7,418 nucleotides of DNA from assembly GCA_013361015.1 (NCBI GenBank), contig JABWAN010000247.1:1-7418 (forward strand). Direction: 5' to 3'. Below are positions 1-6,453 of the stretch, in pieces. How positions within the stretch are numbered: the stretch's first letter is position 1; every line of letters starts with the position of its first letter. Source of the DNA: Candidatus Zhuqueibacterota bacterium (GTDB lineage Bacteria > Zhuqueibacterota > Zhuqueibacteria > Zhuqueibacterales > Zhuqueibacteraceae). Below the pieces are notes generated by a model, which had not been told where the DNA came from, did no database searches, and saw nothing but the letters and a program-made list of their open reading frames with translations. The position numbers were made by a program, and so were the translations under genes.

Positions 1-893
1 GCATCGTCGTAGCGCGCGGCCAGTGCATAGGCAGACTGATAAAAACTCTCTGCATTTTGATATTGGGCGCGATCGAATATTCCTTCTCTTTGTTTGAGCA
101 GGCCGAGGCTGGTGAGAAACCACGCCTGCGCTGCGAAGTCCTTCTCACGCCCGGCCTGTGCCAGTCCTTTCCGCAAAATTGCTGCGGCCTCGAGGTTGCG
201 CCTCATTTGCAAAAGACAATCTGCCAAGAGTTGCAGCAGAGCCAGATTCTCGGGCGATTGCACCCACTGCTTTTGAAAGAACTCCAGAGCGTGCGCATAA
301 TCCTGATGATGATAACTCAACAAGGCCTTTGCGCTTTGGCGATCTTCCCGGCGCGGAATGGTTGCAGCAATCAGGGCTTGCGGATCAAGCCGAGCTCGAT
401 TGCGTTGGCAAAATTCGGTAAAGTCTTTAAGTAGAAGTAGGGATGGCGGCGCGACCACGAGCGCTCTGGTGAAAGCCGCGCGCGCAGATTCGATGCGCTC
501 CTGTTTCACGAAAACTTTGGCGAGCATCCACGAGCCAAGGACGGCGTGTTGCGGAGTCTTGCTTATGCTATCAAAGAAGGCTTCAGCATGAGAAAGTTGA
601 TTCTGCCCAAAGTAGCATTCGAGCAGTCTGGCATACGCTGCTGCGCAGTTCGGATGACGGTGCAGAAAGAACTGCAAAGCCGCTAGGCGATTTTCAAGGG
701 GTTGTGTTGCGAGAGAGTCGAGCAGTGCATTGTAATCTTCCTGCACGCGGCCGGCCTCTAGCGCATGCGGAGAGTTTGGAACCTCTCCGCACGCCGCGGA
801 AAAAAAGCCTGAAAGCATGGGCAAAATGACGAAGCTGGAAAGCATGAGGCTGCGCCGCAACCACGCCTCATACCCACGCTTCGCCGCTTGCAT
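1..893 (-). CDS. Exported TPR-repeat protein, partial (C-terminus beyond left edge)
   Basis: An uninterrupted minus-strand reading frame runs off the left edge, leaving at least 297 residues from the ATG at 893. Residues about 11-34 form a basic n-region (WLRR) followed by a hydrophobic stretch (SFVILPMLSGFF), then SAAC with Cys35. This looks like a signal peptide, possibly a lipoprotein signal, although the lipobox is poor because Ser sits at -3. The mature part is a run of amphipathic helix pairs of TPR type, for example LAALQFFLHRHPNCAAAYAR, ERIESARAAFTRAL, YAHALEFFQKQ, LEAAAILRKGLAQAG and QNAESFYQSAYALA. It probably acts as an envelope-facing scaffold. The start is uncertain: ATG 893 has only a weak AAGAG upstream, whereas TTG 860 has GAGG five bases before it and would give a compact signal peptide. 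The gene follows the 221-residue gene by about 120 bp and may be its operon partner. A catalytic domain, such as the CHAT domain often joined to TPRs, could lie outside the window; none is seen here. Confidence 0.72.
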   Translation of the reverse strand, partial: MQAAKRGYEAWLRRSLMLSSFVILPMLSGFFSAACGEVPNSPHALEAGRVQEDYNALLDSLATQPLENRLAALQFFLHRHPNCAAAYARLLECYFGQNQLSHAEAFFDSISKTPQHAVLGSWMLAKVFVKQERIESARAAFTRALVVAPPSLLLLKDFTEFCQRNRARLDPQALIAATIPRREDRQSAKALLSYHHQDYAHALEFFQKQWVQSPENLALLQLLADCLLQMRRNLEAAAILRKGLAQAGREKDFAAQAWFLTSLGLLKQREGIFDRAQYQNAESFYQSAYALAARYDD

Positions 894-1014
894 CAAACAA
901 TGCGCGCTCTTGAGAGAAATGCACACAATGAGGAAAGCCCAACGGAGTAATGCTGATGCGCTTGCACCAGCTTCGATGTTGTCGTCCTCGTTCGATTAGT
1001 TCCTTGATATGAAG

Positions 1015-1680
1015 CTAAACTACGATTGCGTTGGCCGTCTCGAATCGGCGTTTGCTTTTGCCGTTCATGGGCGCATTACTGTTTGGCGCGAGCGAAATCT
1101 TCACTTCCATCGCATCTGCCACTTGCCTAGTCTCGACCTTCAGCCGGAAGTCATGAAACTCTTGATCCAGCAAAGCCAAATCGCCCCAACTGCCATCGCG
1201 TTTTGCGAGGATTGCGCTGAGTTCATGACTGACATCGCTCGAGCTGCTCGCCGCGCCATTGCTGTTCTGTCCGTTGACAGCCGCCAACGCTGGTGTGACG
1301 GGCTTGGGGCGCTTTTTCAGTTTGAACTCCGCCTCATAGAGATCATCGTCACCTGTGTTGGCACGGGCCACGCAGTTCTCCGCCGGTTCATTCCGACGAC
1401 GCTGCGCCGGTTTCGCCAGTGTGATCGTCGTCTCCATTCCGTTTGCCCCTTCTCCGATGGCGTGGTTCAAAACCAAGCCGTAAAACTGCTGCGCAGGGAT
1501 GGGCGTAAAATGCCAGCCACTGGAATACTCCGCCATGGTCGCGATCAACTCATGGCAAATCGCATCTTGGCTTGCAAGAGCAGCCTGCTCTTGCGCGCCC
1601 GTCTCCGACTCCGGTGTTACCGGTTTGGGGCGCTTGCGTAGCTTGAAGGCCACTGTGTAGATACTATCGTCCAAGTTCAT
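1015..1680 (-). CDS. Hypothetical protein with two tandem copies of an unrecognised KRPKPVTP domain
   Basis: I do not recognise this 221-residue protein. It is an internal duplication: residues about 2-91 and 111-199 align at a 107-residue offset. Each copy opens with an acidic pair and a Tyr, then FKLRKRPKPVTP (12-23) or FKLKKRPKPVTP (119-130). A Gly/Ala/Ser/Gln-rich linker follows, then a helix containing HEL (43-45 and 152-154), an SGW or GSW turn, a QxF or QEF segment, and a closing strand (METTITLA or MEVKISLA). No signal peptide or membrane segment is seen, so it is probably cytoplasmic. The start is set at ATG 1680, not further upstream: AAAGGAG at 1688-1694 lies seven bases before it, and the ATG overlaps the TGA of the preceding TPR gene (ATGA), a sign of translational coupling. 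The two domains may bind a shared partner of the operon; that is inference. Confidence 0.8.
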   Translation of the reverse strand: MNLDDSIYTVAFKLRKRPKPVTPESETGAQEQAALASQDAICHELIATMAEYSSGWHFTPIPAQQFYGLVLNHAIGEGANGMETTITLAKPAQRRRNEPAENCVARANTGDDDLYEAEFKLKKRPKPVTPALAAVNGQNSNGAASSSSDVSHELSAILAKRDGSWGDLALLDQEFHDFRLKVETRQVADAMEVKISLAPNSNAPMNGKSKRRFETANAIVV

Positions 1681-2867
1681 GTGACAACTCCTTTCCCGAT
1701 AAAATCTTTTATCTGAACGTTTCGTTCGCGCCACTGTTGGATGAGTCGTTCTGCTGCGTGGTAAAATTTGCTCTCGGGCCTGACGTTATAAAGCTCGACG
1801 AGCGCAGCTTCACGATGCCCGGCAAAGCCATAAGCCTGGCCGAGAAAATAGGAATCTCGATCATGACCATTGAGTCCATGCGAGGCGGCCACAACCTGCG
1901 CATTTTTCAAAAAGTGAATCGCCTCGTTCGCATGCTGTTTTCTCTCGGCAGCTTTCAGTTTAAATTGCCGGCTGCGCGACAGCGCATAATGCGTTGCGCC
2001 GCGATAAAAATAGTAGTCGTGCAACAAAGACATGTCTTCGCGCGTTGCTTCGCTCTGCCGCGTTTGCATTGCCGCGACAATCCCCGCCATCCTTTCAAAA
2101 GCAGCAACGGCATTCTTATAATCACACACCATGTAGTCATTGAAACCCTGGCTGAAATTCGCGGCGAAAGTTGCGCGCAAGGAATCCCGAGGAACTTCTG
2201 GCGAAAAACTGCGCAACCCGCTTTCCGGCTGATAGGGCACGGTGTGATCATACAAACCGCCGCCCGGCTCGATAACCGCGGGCAACACTCCCAAGAACAG
2301 TGCGAAGACCGCGGGCAGTGTGAAACGGTTTTGCAGAAGCAGTCCGGGAGTCCGTCGCAGACTTTTGAGTGGCGCCGGCTTTTCATACTCAAACGCGCAG
2401 ATGGCAGCATCGACAAAGGAATGAGGTGGCAGACTTTTCGGAGCGACATGATGCACCACGTGTTGCAACAATTCCTTCGGAGTTTTCATGCGGACCTGCG
2501 CAAGCTCCGGAACTTCATCCAACACGGTGCGAGGCGCGGCTTGTCGCAATTTGGCGAGCAGCCGCTGATAAAAACTCGCGGAGGCAAGGAGCCCGCCAAA
2601 CAATTGCCCCTTTTCTTCCTCTCCGAAATTCCCAGAGAGCATTTTCGCCAACAACGCTTCCACCGCAGCGAAGGTCGCGGGCGTTTCGGCCACAGAGTAC
2701 GAAGCAAGGCCCGCGTCCGTGCGATTTTCGTCGAGCAATTTGAACAGCAAATCATAAGCAAAGTTATTTGCTCGAACCTCGGCAATGCCGGCGAGCATGC
2801 TGGAATCACATTCGCCGCGGACATAGGCGACAACCTGACTGTGCGGCAATTCGGGGCGGCTTGTCAT
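1677..2867 (-). CDS. Single-pass membrane protein with anti-sigma-like N-terminal modules and C-terminal TPR-like helices
   Basis: The protein has 396 residues. The chosen start is ATG 2867, preceded at six bases by GAGGAG (2874-2879); an in-frame TTG at 2888 would lie upstream of that site. Two N-terminal segments, residues about 9-46 (starting HSQVVAYVRGE) and 69-111 (EALLAKMLSGN, then GGLLASASFYQRLLAKLRQ), resemble the helical zinc-binding fold of anti-sigma factors, but the HxxxCxxC ligands are missing in both. Residues about 182-199 (FTLPAVFALFLGVLPAVI) are a probable membrane helix. The C-terminal half has TPR-like helix pairs at about 236-262, 283-325 and 338-362. The topology suggests a cytoplasmic sigma-binding part and an external TPR part. 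It lies 27 bp after the cysteine-rich gene and overlaps the next gene by four bases. It is most likely a membrane regulator of the sigma factor two genes upstream; the TPR assignment and role are inferred from pattern only. Confidence 0.78.
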   Translation of the reverse strand: MTSRPELPHSQVVAYVRGECDSSMLAGIAEVRANNFAYDLLFKLLDENRTDAGLASYSVAETPATFAAVEALLAKMLSGNFGEEEKGQLFGGLLASASFYQRLLAKLRQAAPRTVLDEVPELAQVRMKTPKELLQHVVHHVAPKSLPPHSFVDAAICAFEYEKPAPLKSLRRTPGLLLQNRFTLPAVFALFLGVLPAVIEPGGGLYDHTVPYQPESGLRSFSPEVPRDSLRATFAANFSQGFNDYMVCDYKNAVAAFERMAGIVAAMQTRQSEATREDMSLLHDYYFYRGATHYALSRSRQFKLKAAERKQHANEAIHFLKNAQVVAASHGLNGHDRDSYFLGQAYGFAGHREAALVELYNVRPESKFYHAAERLIQQWRERNVQIKDFIGKGVVT

Positions 2868-2894
2868 ATACAACTCCTCAACGGTCAACTGTCA

Positions 2895-3290
2895 TTACGA
2901 ACCAACCTTGCTTTGCAATTCCTCAGACTTGCGGCAATATTCTCGCATGACGTTGCAAAACTCTTCAAAGCAAGGATAGCATTCATTCAAATGTTGGAAT
3001 ACACGGGTACAACAGCCCTGGCCGAGATGGAGCTTTGGACAAATGCAGATGTGCGCGATGAAAAAATCTTCGTTGTTCAGCAGTAACGGGGCTTCACCTG
3101 AACACGAGTGCATTGGGAAAGAGCAGCATTCTATATATGAAGTAGAAGAATCCGATGTTCCTTCGTCGCGCCGGCCTTGCAGCTCAGTCTCGAGCACGGC
3201 CAGCGCTGGTCCCAATTTCAGCCCGGAGGCTTTTAGCTCCTCCAAGCGTACTCTCAACCCGGATAGCTCTGAAATACCTTCTTGATTCAT
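2895..3290 (-). CDS. Cysteine-rich protein with HxxxCxxC zinc-knuckle motif, candidate zinc anti-sigma factor
   Basis: A 131-residue protein with 11 cysteines, all in the C-terminal two thirds. Residues about 8-40 form a charged, Leu-rich helix (LRVRLEELKASGLKL...LETELQGRR) that may be a coiled coil. The key motif is QHLNECYPCFEEFC: His100, Cys104 and Cys107 fit the H-x3-C-x2-C signature of zinc anti-sigma (ZAS / zf-HC2) domains. More cysteines (Cys82, 84, 93, 94, 112, 119) could complete one or two metal sites. No membrane segment is seen. The start at ATG 3290 has GGAGGAAGG upstream (3301-3309), with AAGG ten bases from the ATG. The gene sits in the same direction as the sigma gene, about 320 bp after it, and 27 bp before the membrane TPR gene. 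Position and motif together suggest a soluble, perhaps redox- or zinc-sensing, sigma partner. It could instead be an unrelated metal-binding protein. Confidence 0.7.
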   Translation of the reverse strand: MNQEGISELSGLRVRLEELKASGLKLGPALAVLETELQGRRDEGTSDSSTSYIECCSFPMHSCSGEAPLLLNNEDFFIAHICICPKLHLGQGCCTRVFQHLNECYPCFEEFCNVMREYCRKSEELQSKVGS

Positions 3291-3608
3291 AATGAATATG
3301 CCTTCCTCCGGCGAAAATCTCTCATCTCGAAAAAAAATTGCCTTTTCAGTAGAACAAAAAACTGCGCCAAGAATCAGCCCATTCGTAATAGTTAAGACCC
3401 GCCGAGACTCTTTTCCTTCACAAAAAAATAGCCAAACGTCTAGCCCCGAACCCTTTGGTTATCATTCCAAAGCTCGCCCGTGCGACGAGGAATCTTTTTC
3501 CGCCGGCATTCATGCAGTTTGGATTCTTCGTCGTTTTGTTCAAAGCGGGGCATTTCGAAATGACGAAAACGAACACTCGGATAGGCTTTTGGCTAAGATT
3601 CGCCGGCA
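3291..3608. other. Gap between sigma gene and cysteine-rich gene, no convincing gene
   Basis: These 318 bases hold no convincing coding region. On the minus strand a 63-codon frame begins at a GTG that shares one base with the sigma TAG stop and ends at 3418. Its product is rich in Lys, Arg, Asn and Phe, has no recognisable motif and no ribosome-binding site of note, so I do not call it. A weak stem (minus-strand CCAAA at 3454-3458 with TTTGG at 3432-3436) followed by seven T residues (3422-3428) could act as an attenuator or weak terminator between the sigma gene and the rest of the block. The stem is only five pairs with a 17-base loop. Confidence 0.4.
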
Positions 3609-4265
3609 CTACTCCAGTCCGGACCGGCGTAAATAACCCCTCGAACGGTTGACCGACACTTCCGCATCATGCGGCTTAATATCGCGGAAGCACGGGAGCT
3701 GCGTAAGCGTCTGGCCTTTGAAATCGGCCCAAACATAAAGCAGGAAGAGATTGATGTCGCGCTCGAGATTGTGCTTCTTTTTCTTTTCCGAAGCACGGAG
3801 CGATTTGGTGAGGCTCTCGTAAAGCTCCCAGAGAAATTCATAATCATTCTTGCGGAGCTCTTTGAATGACTCAACTAGTTTTTCGAGTTCATCATCGGTC
3901 AAACGCTTATGCATGAGCGTTTCCATGTACCGATCGGCGGCATGCACACAAATGATGCCCAACCAGCCTTTGAATTTCTGCTCATCCCCGCGGTTTTGGA
4001 AGCTGCGCAGCGCTTGGCATTCGTCTTTGCAAAGATCCACAAGCACTTTGGAGATGACGTCGTTGACGATTTCGCTTTTTTGCAGTTGATAACGCGGAAC
4101 ACTCCAGCGCCAACGCGAGCAGCGATACACCACTTGGCGGTAGATAAATTCTCGATAGCGTTGGAAGAGTTCTTTCCAAGCGCGCTCCCACTCCGGCGAG
4201 GCGATATTTTTTGTGCAAAGGTCCAGCAATTCCGCGAGCGTGAGGAGGGCATAATCTCTCGGCAT
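3609..4265 (-). CDS. RNA polymerase sigma factor, divergent ECF (sigma-70 family) type
   Basis: A 218-residue protein, a normal length for an ECF sigma factor. The sigma region 2 pattern is visible at about residues 27-120: WERAWKELFQRYREFIYRQV, then SEIVNDVISKVLVDL (equivalent to the usual D-x-x-Q-E-V-F-x-x-L), then FKGWLGIICVHAADRYME (equivalent to FRTWLYRIARNxxxDxLR). An acidic/basic linker (about 121-166) follows, and a region 4-like part at about 167-215 with INLFLLYVWADFKGQTLTQL and the closing helix SVNRSRGYLRRSG, resembling the promoter -35 recognition helix. The sequence is divergent; the DVxQEV-type core is poorly kept. The start at ATG 4265 has GGAG (4276-4279) ten bases upstream, and a good promoter lies about 125-150 bases upstream. 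It is first in a same-strand block with a zinc-knuckle protein and a membrane TPR protein, which suggests a sigma/anti-sigma circuit. Confidence 0.78.
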   Translation of the reverse strand: MPRDYALLTLAELLDLCTKNIASPEWERAWKELFQRYREFIYRQVVYRCSRWRWSVPRYQLQKSEIVNDVISKVLVDLCKDECQALRSFQNRGDEQKFKGWLGIICVHAADRYMETLMHKRLTDDELEKLVESFKELRKNDYEFLWELYESLTKSLRASEKKKKHNLERDINLFLLYVWADFKGQTLTQLPCFRDIKPHDAEVSVNRSRGYLRRSGLE

Positions 4266-4389
4266 GGGTGAAGGTCTCCAATATGAGCACAGGGCGGATG
4301 GCGGCGCGTTCGGTCTCGCGGGTTAAGGCCGGATGAGAGGATGGAAGCAATGCCCGGTTGCGATGATGTGTTTGTGAAATTGGTGGGTC

Positions 4390-4418
4390 ATTCTATATAA
4401 AGAATGTTAGAAAGTCAA
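4390..4418 (-). promoter_or_regulatory. Sigma-70-type promoter for the sigma-factor gene block
   Basis: On the minus strand TTGACT (4413-4418) and TAGAAT (4390-4395) are separated by exactly 17 bases, matching the housekeeping consensus TTGACA-17-TATAAT at five of six positions in each box. The spacer ends in an AT-rich TTTATA. Transcription would start near 4383, giving a leader of about 118 bases before the sigma ATG. This points to transcription by the housekeeping polymerase rather than only by the encoded sigma factor. Confidence 0.7.
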
Positions 4419-4443
4419 GGCTCGTGCACTCAAAGGCGTATTG

Positions 4444-4521
4444 CCTCAGTTACGTGTGGGGTAGCGCCTCGCTCATCGGGCAAACAAGAGGTCTGCGCTA
4501 CGTTTCCACCAATAGCTTGAG
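4444..4521. repeat. Direct repeat, left copy (~78 bp)
   Basis: This segment begins CCTCAGTTACGTG and ends near AATAGCTTGAG. It matches 4903-4979 from end to end, best over CGGGCAAACAAGAGGTCT (4477-4494, identical at 4936-4953). This copy also contains a hairpin: GTAGCGC (4461-4467) pairs with GCGCTAC (4495-4501), extended by CTC (4468-4470) with GAG (4488-4490). The right copy has lost part of that stem. The nature is unknown; it looks like an interspersed intergenic repeat family. Confidence 0.8.
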
Positions 4522-4604
4522 ACAATTTGAGGATTCAAAAGGCGCAGGTGTTGTGTCTGGCAGTCAACACTGCGCAGGAATGGTCGGTGCAAGCCCGCTT
4601 CGGG

Positions 4605-4860
4605 CATTGCGACATCGTGTAAAGTCCGGCGCAGCCGGCGCCGGCCATTACGAGATCGTGTAACGCTCGGCACAAGCCGGCATCTTGGGTTACGGCGTCG
4701 CGTAAGGCGCGGCGCAAGCGCGTGCAGGAATTACAAAGCGCGGTAATCTCCGCAACAAGTCCATGCGGCGCATTACCGCGCGCTGCAAGCCCGCCACAAG
4801 TCCACGCCGGTTGTTACGCTGCGCCGTAACGCTCCGGGAAGCTTTTACCGCGCTTTCCGC
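4605..4860. repeat. Degenerate ~41.5-bp tandem array with internal dyads
   Basis: At least six units can be anchored on [A/G]TTAC or the equivalent TTGC: unit starts near 4605, 4646, 4688, 4729, 4771 and 4812, giving spacings of 41, 42, 41, 42 and 41. Several units contain a dyad, e.g. TTACGGCGTCGCGTAA in the third, ATTAC...GTAAT in the fourth and TTACG...CGTAA in the sixth. These are followed by a GC-rich segment such as CCGGCGCAGCCGG or CGGCACAAGCCG that can form a second small hairpin. ACAAGTCC recurs at 4755-4762 and 4796-4803, and in inverted form at 4864-4871. Units are diverged, and after 4840 the periodicity breaks. No gene is seen here. Confidence 0.7.
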
Positions 4861-4902
4861 AGCGGACTTGTTAGGCGGGCCGAGCTATGCTTCTCCGTAA
4901 TT

Positions 4903-4979
4903 CCTCGGTTACGTGAGGTGTCGCATACAACTCACCGGGCAAACAAGAGGTCTACGCTAGGTTCCCACAAATATCTGAG
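4903..4979. repeat. Direct repeat, right copy, abutting the cas1 start
   Basis: This is the second copy of the 4444-4521 repeat, displaced by 459 bases. It begins CCTCGGTTACGTG, shares CGGGCAAACAAGAGGTCT (4936-4953) and ends ATATCTGAG. With the following G it supplies GAGG six bases upstream of the cas1 ATG at 4987. Thus the end of this repeat acts as, or has become, the cas1 ribosome-binding site. Confidence 0.78.
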
Positions 4980-4986
4980 GCATTAC

Positions 4987-6000
4987 ATGAACACCTCCAC
5001 CCTCCTCCTCTCCGACTTCGGCACCTTCTGCGGCAAGCGCCAAGAGCGCATCGTTGTGCGCAAGAACGACGGCGAGGAGGAAGAATTTCCGCTCTTCCGC
5101 GTGCAGGAAATCATCATCGCCAAAGCCGGCGTCTCCCTCTCCAGCGACGTCATCGACGAGGCGGTGCAGCGCGGCATCAAGCTGACGTTCATCGACGGCA
5201 CCGGACGGCCCTATGCCATGCTCACCTCGCCGTATCTCTCCGCGCCCGCTATTACTCGGCGCGCGCAGATTGCCGCGTTTCATAATCAACTCGGCGTGCG
5301 ACTCGGCCGCACCGTCGTCGCCGGCAAGCTTGCCAATCAAGCCAACCTGCTCAAATATTTTGCCAAGAGTTTGCCCGAAAGCGAAAGCGCCAATCGTGAG
5401 CGCATACAAGCGCGCGCCGAAGCCATTCACATCACGCGCCACAAAGCCCGCCTCATCGACGCCGATAGAATCGACGACTGCCGCGACTCGCTTATGGGTC
5501 TCGAAGGCAGCGCCGGCAAAGAGTATTGGGCCGCCATCCAAATCATGCTCGGCAGCGAAGTCTTCCACGGCCGCGAGCATCGCGGCGCCACCGATGCGGC
5601 CAATGCCATGCTCAACTACGGCTACGGCATTCTCTATTCGAAAATCTGGGCCGCGCTCCTCTCTGCAGGTCTCGAACCCTTTGCCGGGTTTCTGCACGTC
5701 GACCGCCCTGGCAAACCCTCGCTCGTGCTCGACTTCATCGAAGAATTTCGCCAGCCCATTGTCGATCGCGCCGTGTTCGTGCTGCTCAATCGCGGCGCAA
5801 AAATCACGATGGAAAACAACCTGCTCTCCGCGGAAGCGCGAAAGCTCGTCGCCAAGCGCGTGCTCGAACGCTTGCAATCCGAAGCCGAATATGGCGGACA
5901 AAAATTGCAGCTCAACTCCATCATCCAAGCCCAAGCCCGTCGCCTCGCCCTCTTCTTTCGCGGCGAAAAAGCGTATCGGTGCTTTCGGTTTAAATGGTAA
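4987..6000 (+). CDS. cas1: CRISPR-associated endonuclease Cas1
   Basis: A 337-residue Cas1, full length for the family. Cas1 is the metal-dependent integrase that, with Cas2, inserts new spacers into CRISPR arrays. The N-terminal beta domain (about 1-80) carries FPLFRVQEIIIAKAGVSLSS and KLTFIDGTGRPYAML. The C-terminal helical domain has the expected catalytic set: Glu173 in GLEGSAGKEYW, His237 in GFLHVDRPGKPSLVLDF, and Asp249 with Glu252 in LDFIEEFRQP. The conserved DAANAMLNYGYGILYSKI block lies at 203-220. The start is ATG 4987, with GAGG six bases upstream; an in-frame GTG at 4918 would translate repeat sequence and is rejected. It is the first gene of a plus-strand cas1-cas2-cas4 module, separated from cas2 by a 117-bp repeat region. 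It looks intact and active. Its subtype cannot be fixed by eye. Confidence 0.97.
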   Translation: MNTSTLLLSDFGTFCGKRQERIVVRKNDGEEEEFPLFRVQEIIIAKAGVSLSSDVIDEAVQRGIKLTFIDGTGRPYAMLTSPYLSAPAITRRAQIAAFHNQLGVRLGRTVVAGKLANQANLLKYFAKSLPESESANRERIQARAEAIHITRHKARLIDADRIDDCRDSLMGLEGSAGKEYWAAIQIMLGSEVFHGREHRGATDAANAMLNYGYGILYSKIWAALLSAGLEPFAGFLHVDRPGKPSLVLDFIEEFRQPIVDRAVFVLLNRGAKITMENNLLSAEARKLVAKRVLERLQSEAEYGGQKLQLNSIIQAQARRLALFFRGEKAYRCFRFKW

Positions 6001-6117
6001 ATTGGAGTGATGGAGTAGTGGAGTGTTGGATTGATGAAGCGGTGGCTCTCGCATCGCTCCACCACTCCATCAATCCACGACTCCAACACTCCAGAAATCC
6101 ATCAATCCAATACGCCA
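6001..6117. repeat. Inverted repeat built of 8-nt TGGAGTGA-like units between cas1 and cas2
   Basis: The left arm (about 6003-6036) is a run of 8-base units TGGAGTGA, TGGAGTAG, TGGAGTGT, TGGATTGA. The right arm (about 6056-6110), read on the minus strand, is a longer run of the same family: TGGATTGA, TGGATTTC, TGGAGTGT, TGGAGTCG, TGGATTGA, TGGAGTGG, TGGAGCGA. The arms are imperfectly complementary and could fold into a long hairpin, with GGTGG (6041-6045) facing CCACC at its centre. The whole cas1-cas2 spacer is this element, and the cas2 start follows directly. Confidence 0.85.
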
Positions 6118-6426
6118 ATGCCCATCATCATTCCAAAAAACGAATCCCCGCTCTTCGTCATCTACGACGTCGAGGCCGATAAAATCCGCAACAAGATGCA
6201 CGACACTTGCAAAGACTACGGCTTGCGGCCCGTGCAGTTTAGCGTCATGCTCGGCACGCTCACCGCCACGAAAACCAAAGAGCTTTTTGCCAAGCTCAAA
6301 ACCCTGCTCGGCGAAAAGCCCGGCACCGTCCTCATCATTCCGGTGTGCCGCGAAGACTTCCGCAAAATCCTGCACACCGGCGAGCCCCTCGGCCTCGCGC
6401 ACGTGCCCTTCGTGCACTTCGTTTAA
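6118..6426 (+). CDS. cas2: CRISPR-associated protein Cas2
   Basis: A 102-residue protein, normal for Cas2, the dimeric core of the spacer-integration complex. The ferredoxin-like fold begins with PLFVIYDVEADKIRNKM; Asp17 in YDV is the conserved acidic residue at the end of the first strand. The signature KDYGLRPVQFSVMLGTL follows (about 32-48), the second alpha/beta unit spans about 49-78, and TVLIIPVCREDFRKI forms the later strand and helix. The CKDYGL...QFSV wording is of the kind seen with type I and III systems rather than type I-E. ATG 6118 has no recognisable Shine-Dalgarno because the repeat lies directly upstream. The frame is open further upstream, but that would translate the repeat, so this ATG is preferred. 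It is probably co-transcribed with cas1. Confidence 0.95.
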   Translation: MPIIIPKNESPLFVIYDVEADKIRNKMHDTCKDYGLRPVQFSVMLGTLTATKTKELFAKLKTLLGEKPGTVLIIPVCREDFRKILHTGEPLGLAHVPFVHFV

Positions 6427-6453
6427 AGGGCGTGATGGAAAGTTGCAGTTTTC

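Noticed and set aside
1737..3086. 449-codon plus-strand frame across the membrane TPR gene
   Set aside because: It lies antisense to a gene with a good ribosome-binding site, coupling to its neighbour and recognisable domains. Its product is an Arg/Gln/His/Phe mix without domain structure.
4424..4663. 79-codon plus-strand frame upstream of cas1
   Set aside because: It runs through the left direct repeat into the tandem array, has no ribosome-binding site and no recognisable protein pattern.
4605..4860. The tandem array as a degenerate CRISPR array
   Set aside because: There is no division into conserved repeat and variable spacer: the entire 41-42-bp unit is moderately similar throughout, and the unit is too short for repeat plus spacer in these systems.
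4605..4880. Integron attC-like sites (a GTTAGGC match at 4870-4876, paired AACAAGTCC/GGACTTGTT)
   Set aside because: The GTTRRRY match is not partnered by a proper RYYYAAC end at attC distance with the usual inner boxes. No integrase or cassette genes are present, and the regular 41/42-bp tandem spacing explains the region better.
4918..4986. GTG 4918 as an upstream start for cas1
   Set aside because: It would translate the 78-bp direct repeat and add 23 residues before the normal Cas1 N-terminus. ATG 4987 has GAGG at ideal spacing.
4957..6054. 365-codon minus-strand frame opposite cas1
   Set aside because: This is a shadow frame caused by codon bias in cas1; the plus strand encodes an unmistakable Cas1 with all catalytic residues.
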